The notes under the pieces: generated by a model
The model's database searches: none
What the model was told of the DNA's origin: nothing
What the model saw: the letters and a program-made list of their open reading frames with translations, nothing else
Origin: Rugamonas sp045984285
GTDB taxonomy: Bacteria > Pseudomonadota > Gammaproteobacteria > Burkholderiales > Burkholderiaceae_D
Length of the DNA: 64,000 nucleotides
Direction: 5' to 3'
NCBI RefSeq assembly: GCF_045984285.3
Contig: NZ_JBJQIK030000007.1
Span: 186,001-250,000 of the forward strand
Shown: piece after piece, positions 17,899 to 26,310 of the stretch
Position numbering within the stretch: the stretch's first letter is position 1
How the letters are laid out: each line of letters begins with the position of its first letter
Made by a program: the position numbers and the translations under genes

Positions 17899-18798
17899 AT
17901 GACTACGATGTCCGCATCTTCTGCACTGATTCCGGCTGGCAGCAATGCCCTTGGCCTGGGCTTCAGCGGCAACCTGGGCAACCTGGACGCCTACATTTCC
18001 GCCGTCAACCGCCTGCCGATGCTGTCACATGACGAGGAAGTCAAGCTGGGCCGCGAGCTCAAGGAAAAGAACGACATCAAAGCCGCCGAAAAGCTGGTGA
18101 TGTCGCACCTGCGCCTGGTGGTGTCGATCGCGCGCGGCTACCTGGGCTATGGCCTGCCGCACGCCGACCTGATCCAGGAAGGCAATATCGGCCTGATGAA
18201 GGCGGTCAAGCGTTTCGACCCGGACCAGGGCGTGCGCCTGGTGTCCTATGCGATGCACTGGATCAAGGCTGAAATGCACGAGTACATCCTGAAGAACTGG
18301 CGCCTGGTCAAAGTGGCCACCACCAAGGCCCAGCGCAAGCTGTTCTTCAACCTGCGCAGCCACAAGCAGGGCCTGGATGCGATGTCGCCCAAGCAGATCG
18401 ACGAGCTGGCGAAAATGCTGGATGTGAAGCGCGAGGAAGTGATCGAGATGGAAACGCGCCTGAGCGGCCGCGACATCGCGCTGGAATCGCCGACCGACGA
18501 CGAGGACGACAAATTCGCGCCGATCGCCTACCTGTCTTCCGACCAGAACGAGCCGACGCGCGTGCTGGAAGCCGAACAGGTAACGCGCCTGCAGTCCGAA
18601 GGCCTGGAAACGGCGCTCGGCAAGCTGGACCCGCGCTCGCGCCGCATCGTGGAAGCGCGCTGGCTGGCGAATGACGACGGCTCCGGCGCCACGCTGCACA
18701 CGCTGGCGGAAGAGTTCGGCGTGTCCGCCGAGCGCATCCGCCAGATCGAAGCGGCTGCCCTGAAGAAAATGAAGGGCGCGCTCGCCGCCTACGTGTAA
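17899..18798 (+). CDS. rpoH: RNA polymerase sigma factor RpoH (sigma-32)
   Basis: Heat-shock sigma factor, 299 residues from the ATG at 17899, chosen because GCGAGG lies 8 bases upstream; ATGs at 17893 and 17845 are in frame but worse placed. Region 2 (LVVSIARGYLGYGLPHADLIQEGNIGLMKAV), the diagnostic RpoH box QRKLFFNLR and region 4.2 helix-turn-helix (FGVSAERIRQIEAAALKKMK) are present. The CIRCE element upstream suggests that HrcA represses sigma-32 synthesis, tying the two heat-shock circuits together. Confidence 0.97.
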   Translation: MTTMSASSALIPAGSNALGLGFSGNLGNLDAYISAVNRLPMLSHDEEVKLGRELKEKNDIKAAEKLVMSHLRLVVSIARGYLGYGLPHADLIQEGNIGLMKAVKRFDPDQGVRLVSYAMHWIKAEMHEYILKNWRLVKVATTKAQRKLFFNLRSHKQGLDAMSPKQIDELAKMLDVKREEVIEMETRLSGRDIALESPTDDEDDKFAPIAYLSSDQNEPTRVLEAEQVTRLQSEGLETALGKLDPRSRRIVEARWLANDDGSGATLHTLAEEFGVSAERIRQIEAAALKKMKGALAAYV

Positions 18799-18816
18799 TT
18801 TTCCGCACGTAAGGAG

Positions 18817-18858
18817 GGCCGGCCGGGACAGCGTCCCCGCCGGCTCTCTTGCTTTGGC
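18817..18858 (+). terminator. Probable terminator after rpoH
   Basis: A GC-rich stem-loop (GCCGG...CGGGAC-AGC-GTCCC...GCCGGC, about 18818-18846) is followed by the pyrimidine stretch TCTCTTGCTTT. The T run is interrupted, so termination may be partial. Confidence 0.55.
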
Positions 18859-18930
18859 GCCAATCGTGCGCCGGGTATGATGTAATTTCGATAACATTCC
18901 TCCCGTTGCCTTTACGGCCCAGGAGGAACC

Positions 18931-19368
18931 ATGAACACCCGGTTCATCAGCACCATCGCTTTCATTCTCGGTCTCGGCGTCATCGCCGCCTGCAGCGTGC
19001 CGGTCTCCAACGCGGAGTCCGGCCAGCCGCAGCGCATGGAGATCAGCTATGCGCTGCGCGCCGGCCAGACCGTGCGCCTGGCGCGCGACACCACGCTCAA
19101 ACTGGAACGCATCAACGACAGCCGCTGCCGCAGGAACACGGTCTGCGTGTGGGAAGGCTATATCAGCTACAGCTTCACGCTGCAGGACGCCAAGGGCAGC
19201 AAAACCTTCGTGCTCGCCGAGAACATGCCGAACGCGCGGCGCGCCATCACGCAGAACGGCATTGCGTTCGCGCTGGAGAGCCTGGATCCGCCGGAACCGC
19301 TGGCGGCAGATGAGCCCGCACCGGATTATCGGGTAAGCTTGAGGGTAAATCTTCCAAGCCCTACCTAA
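18931..19368 (+). CDS. Predicted lipoprotein of unknown function
   Basis: 145 residues behind a strong AGGAGG. It has a hydrophobic signal sequence with a lipobox VIAAC placing the lipidated cysteine near residue 21. The mature domain has a pair of cysteines (SRCRRNTVCVWEGY) that could form a disulphide and a beta-rich pattern. I do not recognise a named domain. It ends 6 bp before the gamma-glutamyltransferase gene, so the two are probably cotranscribed. Confidence 0.75.
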   Translation: MNTRFISTIAFILGLGVIAACSVPVSNAESGQPQRMEISYALRAGQTVRLARDTTLKLERINDSRCRRNTVCVWEGYISYSFTLQDAKGSKTFVLAENMPNARRAITQNGIAFALESLDPPEPLAADEPAPDYRVSLRVNLPSPT

Positions 19369-19374
19369 GCGACC

Positions 19375-21141
19375 ATGAGCCCAAGCCAGCGACGCGCCAC
19401 TCCCACCCTTCTCGTTTCCACCATCATCATCTCGCTGGCCTTCACCGGCCCCGCATACGCCAAGCGCCCCGTGGCCACCGGCACCGGCGGCGCGGCGGCC
19501 ACCATCTCCGAACAGGCCACGCAATCGGCCATCACCATCCTGAACCAGGGCGGCAACGCCGTGGATGCAGCGGTGGCGGCGGCCGCCACCCTGGGCGTGA
19601 CGGATCCCTTCAGCTGCGGCATCGGCGGCGGCGGCTTCATGGTGATCTACCTGGCCAGGGACAAGCGCGTGATCACCATCGATCACCGCGAGATGGCGCC
19701 TGCAGGCTTCAAGCCGACGGTATTCACCGAGAACGGCGCAGAGATGGATTTCGAAAAAGTGGTGGCCAGCGGCATGTCGGTCGGCGTGCCGGGCACGGTG
19801 CGCGGCTGGCACGAGGCATTGGACCGCTACGGCAAGATGAACTTCCGCCAGGTGCTGGCGCCGGCCATCAAGGTTGCGAGCGAAGGCTTCCGCATCAATG
19901 CCAACTTCGCGCACCTTATCGACGGCAATATCGGGAAATTCCAGCTTTTCCCGGCGACGGCGGCCCTGTACCTGAAGGACGGCAAATCGCTTCCTGCCGG
20001 GACGCTGCTGCGCAATCCCGACATGGCGAAAGCCTACCGCGAGATCGCGGCGGGCGGCGTTAAGGCTTTCTATGAAGGGAAGATCGGCCGCGCCATCGTC
20101 GCTGCCGTCAACAAGCCGCCTGTTGCGGGTGGCGCCGACGTGCGCGGCGGGAACATGACGATGGCCGACCTGGCCAATTACGAAGCACGCCTGCGTCAGC
20201 CGGTGCGCAGCACCTACCGCGGCTATGACATCGTCGGCATGCCGCTGCCGAGCAGCGGCGGCGTAGCCGTGGCCGAAGCGCTGAATATCCTCGAAGGCTA
20301 CGACCTCAAGTCCATGCCGCGCGAGAAGGCCGAGCACCTGTATCTTGAAGCGAGCCGCCTCGCCTTTGCCGACCGCAATGCCTACCTGGCGGATCCCGAA
20401 TTCGTGGAAGCGCCGGTGGAAGGCCTGATGAGCAAGGAGTATGCAGCGCGCCGCCGCGAACTGATCGACGTCAACCACGCGGGCAAACCCATGGCGCCCG
20501 CCGGCGATCCCTATCCGTTCCAGAAAGACCAGAGCTATCCGCTGCGGCCATCGACCAGCAAGCTGCTGGCGGAAGGCGCGCACACGACGCACCTCACGGT
20601 GTCGGACAAGGAGGGCAATATCGTCTCCTACACCTACACCATTGAATCCTGGGGCGGCAGCGGCATCACGGTGCCGGGCTATGGCTTCATCCTGAACAAT
20701 GAGATGACGGACTTCGATTTCAGCGGTCCCCATCCGAATGTGCCCGAAGCGGGCAAGCGTCCCCGCAGCAGCATGACGCCGACCATCGCCTTCAAGGACG
20801 GCAAGCCGGCCTTCACCATCGGCAGCCCGGGCGGCTCGACGATCATCACCACGGTACTGCAGACCATCGTCAACTACATCGACCTCGGCATGCGCATGGA
20901 CCAGGCGCTGGACGCGCCGCGCCTGTCCCAGCGCAACGGCGCCGCTACCGACATCGAACCTGGCTTCGGCACAAGCGCGCAGGCAAAAGGGCTGGCAGCG
21001 ATGGGCCATACCTGGGGCGCCCAGGAAGAAATCGGCGCCGCCAATGCGCTGGTCTTCAACCCCGACGGCACCGTGACCGCCGTCAGCGAAGGCAAGCGCC
21101 ACGGCACCGGCAGCGCCGCCGTCCAGCACCCCGCGCATTGA
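19375..21141 (+). CDS. ggt: Gamma-glutamyltransferase
   Basis: Periplasmic N-terminal-nucleophile hydrolase that cleaves the gamma-glutamyl bond of glutathione and related compounds. It has 588 residues with an N-terminal signal sequence (to about residue 29). The autoprocessing site and nucleophile is Thr404 in HTTHLTVSD, which splits the precursor into a large and a small subunit. The oxyanion motif PLPSSGG is at 291-297 and a GSPGGS motif follows in the small subunit. Its TGA forms the first bases of an inverted repeat (21139-21170). Confidence 0.95.
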   Translation: MSPSQRRATPTLLVSTIIISLAFTGPAYAKRPVATGTGGAAATISEQATQSAITILNQGGNAVDAAVAAAATLGVTDPFSCGIGGGGFMVIYLARDKRVITIDHREMAPAGFKPTVFTENGAEMDFEKVVASGMSVGVPGTVRGWHEALDRYGKMNFRQVLAPAIKVASEGFRINANFAHLIDGNIGKFQLFPATAALYLKDGKSLPAGTLLRNPDMAKAYREIAAGGVKAFYEGKIGRAIVAAVNKPPVAGGADVRGGNMTMADLANYEARLRQPVRSTYRGYDIVGMPLPSSGGVAVAEALNILEGYDLKSMPREKAEHLYLEASRLAFADRNAYLADPEFVEAPVEGLMSKEYAARRRELIDVNHAGKPMAPAGDPYPFQKDQSYPLRPSTSKLLAEGAHTTHLTVSDKEGNIVSYTYTIESWGGSGITVPGYGFILNNEMTDFDFSGPHPNVPEAGKRPRSSMTPTIAFKDGKPAFTIGSPGGSTIITTVLQTIVNYIDLGMRMDQALDAPRLSQRNGAATDIEPGFGTSAQAKGLAAMGHTWGAQEEIGAANALVFNPDGTVTAVSEGKRHGTGSAAVQHPAH

Positions 21142-21170
21142 ATAATTGGGGACAGACCCTGATTATTTCA
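21139..21170. repeat. Short palindromic element at the ggt stop codon
   Basis: The element begins with the ggt TGA and ends TCA, with outer arms TGAA-TAAT / ATTATTTCA (one-base bulge) and an inner GGG-ACAGA-CCC. It resembles the larger dispersed palindromes in this window in layout (stop-codon hugging, short GC core) but has a different core sequence. Confidence 0.55.
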
Positions 21171-21206
21171 TTGGGGGCTCGGCGCTGCCGTCTGCCCCAT
21201 CAGGCG

Positions 21207-21551
21207 CTACGCGTGCCGCTCACGGCTATCGATAGGCGCCTCGTCCCTTTCTGACAGACCATAGTCGCGTATGACACCGGCAATCCGCAGCCGGTAATCC
21301 TTGAACAGCATGCTGCGCCCCGCCTCCTGCGCCACGCGATGCGCCTCCAATTGCCGCCACTGCGCAAGCGCCGCCTCATCACGGAAAAAGGACAGCGACA
21401 GCACCTTCTCCGGATTCGCCAGGCTCTGAAAACGCTCCACTGAAATGAAGCCGTCAATCCCTTCCAGCATCGGCTTCAGCGCTGCCGCAAGATCGAGATA
21501 GCGCTGGCGGTGCTCAGCGTGCGGCACAACTTCAAAAATCACGGCAATCAT
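21207..21551 (-). CDS. Antibiotic biosynthesis monooxygenase (ABM) domain protein
   Basis: 114 residues from the ATG at 21551, which overlaps the P450 stop in an ATGA. It is a single ferredoxin-like alpha/beta ABM domain: IAVIFEVVPHAEHRQRYLDLA at the start and a central GFISVERFQS strand. ABM proteins oxygenate aromatic/polyketide substrates without cofactor, degrade haem, or act as small stress proteins. Translational coupling to a P450 suggests that the two act on the same compound; the compound is unknown. Confidence 0.85.
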   Translation of the reverse strand: MIAVIFEVVPHAEHRQRYLDLAAALKPMLEGIDGFISVERFQSLANPEKVLSLSFFRDEAALAQWRQLEAHRVAQEAGRSMLFKDYRLRIAGVIRDYGLSERDEAPIDSRERHA

Positions 21552-22549
21552 GCGGCCTCCAGGAAGTCGGGAATGCGTGCGTTCACCGATGGACGGTAAC
21601 GCCATATGAGCTGTTGCGGCAGGGGCATCTGCACCAGCACCTCCAGCGCTGCCACAGCAATGGTTTCAGCGAGACGCTGGCCGGGGCAGCGGTGCACGCC
21701 ATGCCCGAAGCCCAGTCCCTCGCGCGCGGCGGCGCCGAGCAGCAGCAATACTGCATCGCCGGCACGCAGCGATACGCCGCCGATCTGCGCATCTTCCACC
21801 AGGAAGCGCCGCGTGTTCTGGATCGACGGATCCAGCTGCGCCGTCCGGGCAACGAGTTCCGCCGCCGTGCCGCCATGCCCGCGCCAGCGCGCAATCACGC
21901 TGTTGCCGATCAGGCCCGCCGTGGCCTCATAAGTCTGCGACATCAGCCCCACCATATTGGCCAGCACCGGCAGCGGCGCATCGTGCAGCGTGCGCATTGC
22001 CGCCAGCAGTGCCCGCGCCGCTTCATGCGCGGCCCCGATCCGGGCTGCGGAACTAAGCGGAGACAGGCAGGCCGCGAACGCTGCCACCAGCCGCGCGATT
22101 TCCGGTCCGCGCGAGGGCGCAAAGCCGAGCAGCTCGGCCATCACCCGCACCGGCGCCTCGCCCATCACGCGGTTCAGCATGGACGCGGCGCCGCCATGTG
22201 CCAGCTCGCCCGCCACGCGCCGCGCGTGTGCGGCGGCCGTGCCTGCATCCATTGCATCCAGCACCGGCTGCAGGATCGCGCGCGCCTGCACGTGGGGCGG
22301 ACCGTCGTTCATCCTCGCCAGCATGCCAAACAGTTCGCCCGCGCTGCCCGCAATCGCGGCAGGCACCGGCTCCGCTGGCGGCCGCACGCGGCAGGCCGGA
22401 TGCGCCATCACTTCGCGGATCAGCGCCGGGGAAGCTGCAATCCACAGCTTCAGCGCGGCATCGTACTGCAGCCCGCCCCGCGCCAGCGTGGCGTACCAGG
22501 GATAGGGATCGGGATGCGTGGCCGCCGCGATTGCGTTCATTGCTGTCAT
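21548..22549 (-). CDS. Atypical short cytochrome P450
   Basis: 333 residues from the ATG at 22549; usual bacterial P450s are about 400. The haem-binding loop FGHGVHRCPG (281-290, ligand C288) is intact, and QNTRRFLVEDAQIGGVSLRAGD matches the strand after the K helix. Three usual features are missing. The K-helix ExxR position reads RTAQ just before LDPSIQ. The I-helix acid-alcohol motif reads QTYEAT, with alanine where the conserved threonine sits. About 20 residues of the meander (between LLLLGAAARE and GLGFGHG) are absent. Continuous reading frame and coupling to the ABM gene argue against a pseudogene. Confidence 0.85.
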   Translation of the reverse strand: MTAMNAIAAATHPDPYPWYATLARGGLQYDAALKLWIAASPALIREVMAHPACRVRPPAEPVPAAIAGSAGELFGMLARMNDGPPHVQARAILQPVLDAMDAGTAAAHARRVAGELAHGGAASMLNRVMGEAPVRVMAELLGFAPSRGPEIARLVAAFAACLSPLSSAARIGAAHEAARALLAAMRTLHDAPLPVLANMVGLMSQTYEATAGLIGNSVIARWRGHGGTAAELVARTAQLDPSIQNTRRFLVEDAQIGGVSLRAGDAVLLLLGAAAREGLGFGHGVHRCPGQRLAETIAVAALEVLVQMPLPQQLIWRYRPSVNARIPDFLEAA

Positions 22550-22627
22550 GGTGTTCTGTCCTTTGCATGATCGGATAAAAGCAGTATCCTGAAAAAAGAA
22601 CATCAACACTTCGTCCTGGATCGAACT

Positions 22628-23323
22628 ATGGATGCACATGCCGACAATTACCTGGCCCGCATTGCGGGCGCGATTGCCGAACCGGCCCGCGCGCGCATGC
22701 TGTGCGCCCTGCTGGACGGCCACGCCCGCACCAGCACCGAACTGTCGGTGGTGGCCGAGGTCAGCCCCTCCACCGCCAGCGCCCACCTCGCGCGCCTGAA
22801 GGATGAGCGCCTGGTGGACCAGCTCGCGCAAGGCAAGCACCGCTACTACCAGCTCGCCGGCAGCGACGTGGCCGCGGCGCTGGAAGCGCTGCTCGTGGTC
22901 GCAGGCCTGCCCCGCCCCACCTTCACGCCAAACACGCCGCCCCGCCTGCGCAACGCCCGCACCTGCTATGACCACATGGCAGGCACGCTTGCCGTCCGCC
23001 TGCACGACCATTTCGCCGAGCAGGGCTGGCTCGCTGCAGAAGGCGGGCGTGGCGACTACGAGCTGTCCGCAGCCGGCGCGGCGCGCTTCGAACAGCTCGG
23101 CTTCGACCTGCCCGCCATGCGCAAGCTGCGGCGCCGCTTCGCCTGTCCCTGCCTGGACTGGAGCGAACGCAAGCCCCACCTCGGCGGCGCGCTGGGCGCG
23201 GCGCTGCTGCAGCTCGCGTTGAAGAAGGGCTGGGTGGAACAGGACCTCGACAGCCGCGCGCTCAGCGTGCCGCCGCAGGGCGAGAGGCAGCTGCGCAAGG
23301 CCTTCGGCATAAGCCCGGATTAA
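22628..23323 (+). CDS. ArsR-family transcriptional regulator
   Basis: 231 residues. An N-terminal winged helix (residues ~10-90, RTSTELSVVAEVSPSTASAHLARLKDERLV) is followed by a C-terminal domain with CPCLDWSERKPHLGGALGAAL, a motif found in a broad proteobacterial ArsR subgroup. It is divergent from the P450-ABM operon with a 78-bp shared promoter region, so it most likely represses that operon and responds to its substrate. Ligand unknown. Confidence 0.88.
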   Translation: MDAHADNYLARIAGAIAEPARARMLCALLDGHARTSTELSVVAEVSPSTASAHLARLKDERLVDQLAQGKHRYYQLAGSDVAAALEALLVVAGLPRPTFTPNTPPRLRNARTCYDHMAGTLAVRLHDHFAEQGWLAAEGGRGDYELSAAGAARFEQLGFDLPAMRKLRRRFACPCLDWSERKPHLGGALGAALLQLALKKGWVEQDLDSRALSVPPQGERQLRKAFGISPD

Positions 23324-23337
23324 GAAAGGATGAGCAA

Positions 23338-23362
23338 GATAAGCATATCGACAATGCTTATC
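23338..23362. repeat. Perfect inverted repeat ahead of the lepB ribosome-binding site
   Basis: GATAAGCAT (23338-23346), a 7-base loop, ATGCTTATC (23354-23362). It ends at the base before the AGGGAG Shine-Dalgarno of the signal peptidase gene. It could be an operator or an mRNA hairpin affecting translation start. Confidence 0.6.
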
Positions 23363-23375
23363 AGGGAGAACAGCC

Positions 23376-24050
23376 GTGAAGAACTGGATCCGCGCCAACA
23401 AGGGCTTTATCGCCTTCCTCATGCTGTTCGGCCTGTTCCGCACGGCGGTCGCGGACTGGAACCCGATCCCCTCGGCCTCCATGCGCCCCAACCTGCTGGA
23501 AGGCGATGTGGTCTTCGTCAACCGCTTGGCCTATGACGTGAAGATTCCGCTGACCGATATCTCGGTTGCGCGCCTCAACGATCCGCAGCGCGGTGACGTC
23601 GTCACCTTCTCCTCGCCGAAAGACGGCACGCGCCTCATCAAGCGCATCGCCGCCCTGCCCGGCGACACGGTCGAAATGCGCGGCGAACGCCTGCTGATCA
23701 ACGGCGTGCACGCCGATTACACAGTGCTGGGCAACGCCACCGAACATATGGACGTGCTGGGCGAGCTGCAGGCGCTGCAGGTACAGGAAACGCGCGGCAA
23801 GGCCAGCTACCCGATCCAGATCCTGCCGCAGATCGCGGCGATGCGCGACTTCGGTCCCATCACCGTGCCCGCCGACAGCTACCTGATGCTGGGCGATAAC
23901 CGCGACAACAGCGGCGATTCGCGCGTGTTCGGCACCGTGCCACGCGCGCTGCTGATCGGCCGCGCGGAACGCATCCTCGTCTCGGCCGACATCAAGGGCA
24001 ACTGGCTGCCGCGTACCGACCGAATCGGCAAGAGCCTGCGTGTCGAGTAA
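23376..24050 (+). CDS. lepB: Signal peptidase I
   Basis: 224 residues starting at a GTG with AGGGAG 7 bases upstream. It cleaves signal peptides on the periplasmic side of the inner membrane. One N-terminal membrane segment (about 10-25) precedes the catalytic serine S35 (SASMRP) and the general-base lysine K89 (RLIKRIAALPGD). The C-terminal box GDNRDNSGDSR is intact. It is shorter than the main LepB and is not beside lepA/rnc, so it may be an extra copy. A perfect hairpin lies just before its ribosome-binding site. Confidence 0.93.
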   Translation: MKNWIRANKGFIAFLMLFGLFRTAVADWNPIPSASMRPNLLEGDVVFVNRLAYDVKIPLTDISVARLNDPQRGDVVTFSSPKDGTRLIKRIAALPGDTVEMRGERLLINGVHADYTVLGNATEHMDVLGELQALQVQETRGKASYPIQILPQIAAMRDFGPITVPADSYLMLGDNRDNSGDSRVFGTVPRALLIGRAERILVSADIKGNWLPRTDRIGKSLRVE

Positions 24051-24053
24051 GCG

Positions 24054-24428
24054 CTAGGCGGGTGGCCTGAACTGCGACGCCACCCATTCCTTCAGCAGCA
24101 GCGTCGCGGGACGGTTAGCCGCCCGCGGGCTGTACACCAAGTCATAACTGAAGCTGCCCAGCTCCAGCGCGAAGGGCTGCACCAGCACACCGGCCGCCAG
24201 TTCCTGCTGCACCAGGGTCAGGCTGAGCAGCCCCACGCCCTGCCCTGCAATGGTGGCCTGCACTGCATGCAGTTCCTCGGTAAAACTCAGCCCCGCATCG
24301 GCATCCACGCCTTTCACCTTCGCCGCATCCGCGCCTGCCTTGTTCATGGGCATCAGGTCGATACGTTGCCAGGCGTCGGCCTGGCATATCCGCCAACGAA
24401 AAGGGAGTACCGTATTGGTAAGCCGGCG
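24054..24428 (-). pseudogene. C-terminal fragment of a LysR-family regulator
   Basis: The reverse strand encodes about 124 codons that match only the last part of a LysR effector-binding domain (TNTVLPFRWRICQADAWQRI ... SFTEELHAVQATIAGQGVGLLSL ... LLLKEWVASQFRPPA). An in-frame TAG at 24429-24431 closes the frame upstream, and no helix-turn-helix domain is present, so the first ~170 residues are gone. The fragment ends 3 bp from the convergent lepB stop. Sequence to its right is less GC-rich, consistent with an insertion/deletion boundary near 24430. Confidence 0.75.
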
Positions 24429-24473
24429 CTACGCGAGCGGGCGGCGTGATAGCTTAGCAAGTGGGAGGTTCAC

Positions 24474-24545
24474 ATGAAAACCAGCTTACTCAACAATATG
24501 CAAAGGACCGGCAAGGACATTGCTTCCGCATTCAGCGGCGAGTAA
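24474..24545 (+). CDS. Possible 23-residue small protein
   Basis: An ATG five bases after a strong GGGAGG (24463-24468) opens a 23-codon frame, MKTSLLNNMQRTGKDIASAF plus three residues. No similarity recognised. The ribosome-binding site is the main support; it could equally be a leader peptide for the next small frame. Confidence 0.35.
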   Translation: MKTSLLNNMQRTGKDIASAFSGE

Positions 24546-24559
24546 GTTCGGACGCGGCA

Positions 24560-24721
24560 ATGCGAATCACGGGACGGCTACTCTCTTTGATGAAAGCGAC
24601 TTCATCCGTTGACAATGAAATGGGGTCTCGCCTGATGATTTTAGGCACCCTGTCCGCGCTTGGACAAGAAGAAGTAGCCGAGGAGGTGCTTAAACAAATC
24701 CCTTTGGACGACGCCAATTGA
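24560..24721 (+). CDS. Possible 53-residue small protein
   Basis: A frame from the ATG at 24560 encodes MRITGRLLSLMKATSSVDNE and a C-terminus ALGQEEVAEEVLKQIPLDDAN that looks like an amphipathic helix. Base composition is less GC-rich than in neighbouring core genes. Function unknown and the start is uncertain; it might also run in frame from 24461. Confidence 0.35.
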   Translation: MRITGRLLSLMKATSSVDNEMGSRLMILGTLSALGQEEVAEEVLKQIPLDDAN

Positions 24722-24795
24722 GGACGTGGGTGAAATAAGCAGCCGCGCAGCTTCAAAATGCCCAAGCTGACTTCTTCGCCCACTGCTTACATTGG

Positions 24796-25971
24796 TCAGC
24801 CGTACCGCCGCAAATGGTTTGCGAAGCTGCTCAAGGGGCGAACGCGTGCGGCAGCCGCGCACCATGCCGATAGCCGGAGTAGCAGTTCGGCTGGCGGCGC
24901 AGCCGACCGGTTCCACAACGCCTCAAAGCTGCGACGCTGTTCCTGGAGCTGTTCAAACAAGGGGTAGACGGCACAAAAATGTGTCAACTCGGCTTCCTCT
25001 TCGCGGTCGAGCCGGCCCGGTGTGCGCGCCAGAAGGGTTTCGATCCTCGCCATCGCCTGCGCGGAAAGAGTATGCCGCAGAGTGGGGCGCTGGACACGTA
25101 GCGCCGCCACCGCGCAAGCATTCAACTGCCGGGTCAGGATTGCCCGATTGCACAGCACCTGGCGCAGAGTGTCGACGGTCGGTGCACCTGGCTCCGCGCG
25201 CAACCTTAGTGGTGCGGCCGGCGGCCGCACGCTTGCCAGCCTCAGCCAAACCAGCAGCCGAACATAAGCCCAGCCGGCATCGAATTCAAACCAGCGTACC
25301 GAGAACTTGGCGGAAGTCGGCAGTGCATGGTGGTTGTTATGCAGTTCCTCACCGCCGATCAGCAGCCCCAGCGGCATCAGATTGGCCGCAGCATCTGGTC
25401 CATCGAAATTCCGGTAGCCCGCGTAGTGACCAAGGCCGTTGACCACGCCTGCGGCGAGCAAGGGGATCCACAGCATGTGAATCGCCCATACCGTAATGCC
25501 GATGACACCGAAGGCTGCAACATAGGCGATCAGCAGCATGGCTACACCCTGCCATGTGTAACGGCTGTAGAGCCGGCGCTCGATCCAGTCATCCGGTGCG
25601 CCGGCGCCATAGCGGCGCACCAGCGCGGGATCGGCGGCGGCGGCGCGGTAGAGTTCCGCGCCCCGCAGCAGCACGCTGCCAATTCCTTTGGTGCGCGGAC
25701 TGTGAGGGTCAAGTTCGCCTTCGCAGTGCGCGTGATGGCTGCGATGGACCGCGACCCATTCACGCGTCACCATGCCGGTGGTGAGCCACAGCCAGAATCG
25801 GAAGCAGTGCGCTGGCAGCGGATGGAGCGTCAACGCGTGATGGGTCTGGTTGCGGTGCAGATAAACTGTAACGGCGATGATCGTCAGATGCGTGGCCGCC
25901 AGGCCTGCCGCAGCAACCTGCCATGGCGGCAGCGCCAGGAAGCCCGTGCTGAGCCATTCAAGTATTGTCAT
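24796..25971 (-). CDS. Fatty acid desaturase (acyl-lipid/acyl-CoA type)
   Basis: Membrane di-iron enzyme introducing a double bond into acyl chains. The ATG at 25971 follows GAAGGTGG; 391 residues. The three histidine boxes are HRNQTHH (about 39-45), HRSHH (about 77-81) and HNNHH (about 211-215), placed between pairs of hydrophobic helices. A C-terminal extension of about 130 residues after the catalytic core is predicted helical and cytoplasmic. It lies downstream of a cold-shock gene in the same direction (129 bp gap), which fits membrane adaptation to cold; cotranscription is an inference. Confidence 0.92.
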   Translation of the reverse strand: MTILEWLSTGFLALPPWQVAAAGLAATHLTIIAVTVYLHRNQTHHALTLHPLPAHCFRFWLWLTTGMVTREWVAVHRSHHAHCEGELDPHSPRTKGIGSVLLRGAELYRAAAADPALVRRYGAGAPDDWIERRLYSRYTWQGVAMLLIAYVAAFGVIGITVWAIHMLWIPLLAAGVVNGLGHYAGYRNFDGPDAAANLMPLGLLIGGEELHNNHHALPTSAKFSVRWFEFDAGWAYVRLLVWLRLASVRPPAAPLRLRAEPGAPTVDTLRQVLCNRAILTRQLNACAVAALRVQRPTLRHTLSAQAMARIETLLARTPGRLDREEEAELTHFCAVYPLFEQLQEQRRSFEALWNRSAAPPAELLLRLSAWCAAAARVRPLSSFANHLRRYG

Positions 25972-26100
25972 ATGCCACCTTCTATTGCGCCGGCGAAGAG
26001 CATCCAATATGTCGTCGACATCCGGACACCCTTTTCAGACGCGATGGCACGCAGAAGTGCTTGGCGGCCTGACTCCACGCCGCCGGGGCACTGGTGGATT

Positions 26101-26310
26101 TCAGACCACCTGAATATTCGCAGCTTTTTCGCCTTTGGGGCCGTTCGCGCGGGTAAACGAGACGCGTTGGTTTTCCGACAGGCTCTTGAAGCCGGTTGAC
26201 TGGATATCCTGGAAGTGTGCGAACAGATCTGCCCCGCCGCCATCCGGAGCGATAAAGCCGAAGCCTTTAGCGTCGTTAAACCATTTTACGGTGCCAGTTT
26301 GAGTAGTCAT
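26101..26310 (-). CDS. Cold-shock domain protein (CspA family)
   Basis: 69 residues forming one cold-shock OB fold. The RNP1 motif KGFGFIAP and RNP2-type motif DLFAHFQDI are intact, and the protein starts TGTVKWFNDAKGFGFI. It binds single-stranded RNA/DNA and melts RNA structure. The leader upstream (26311-26586) is long, as usual for csp genes. Whether it is cold-induced cannot be read from the sequence. Confidence 0.95.
   Translation of the reverse strand: MTTQTGTVKWFNDAKGFGFIAPDGGGADLFAHFQDIQSTGFKSLSENQRVSFTRANGPKGEKAANIQVV

Noticed and set aside
18025..21138. A 1037-codon minus-strand open frame opposite rpoH and ggt
   Set aside because: It is antisense to two well-supported genes, has low-complexity Arg/His/Ala-rich translation and no domain. 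It is a high-GC shadow frame.
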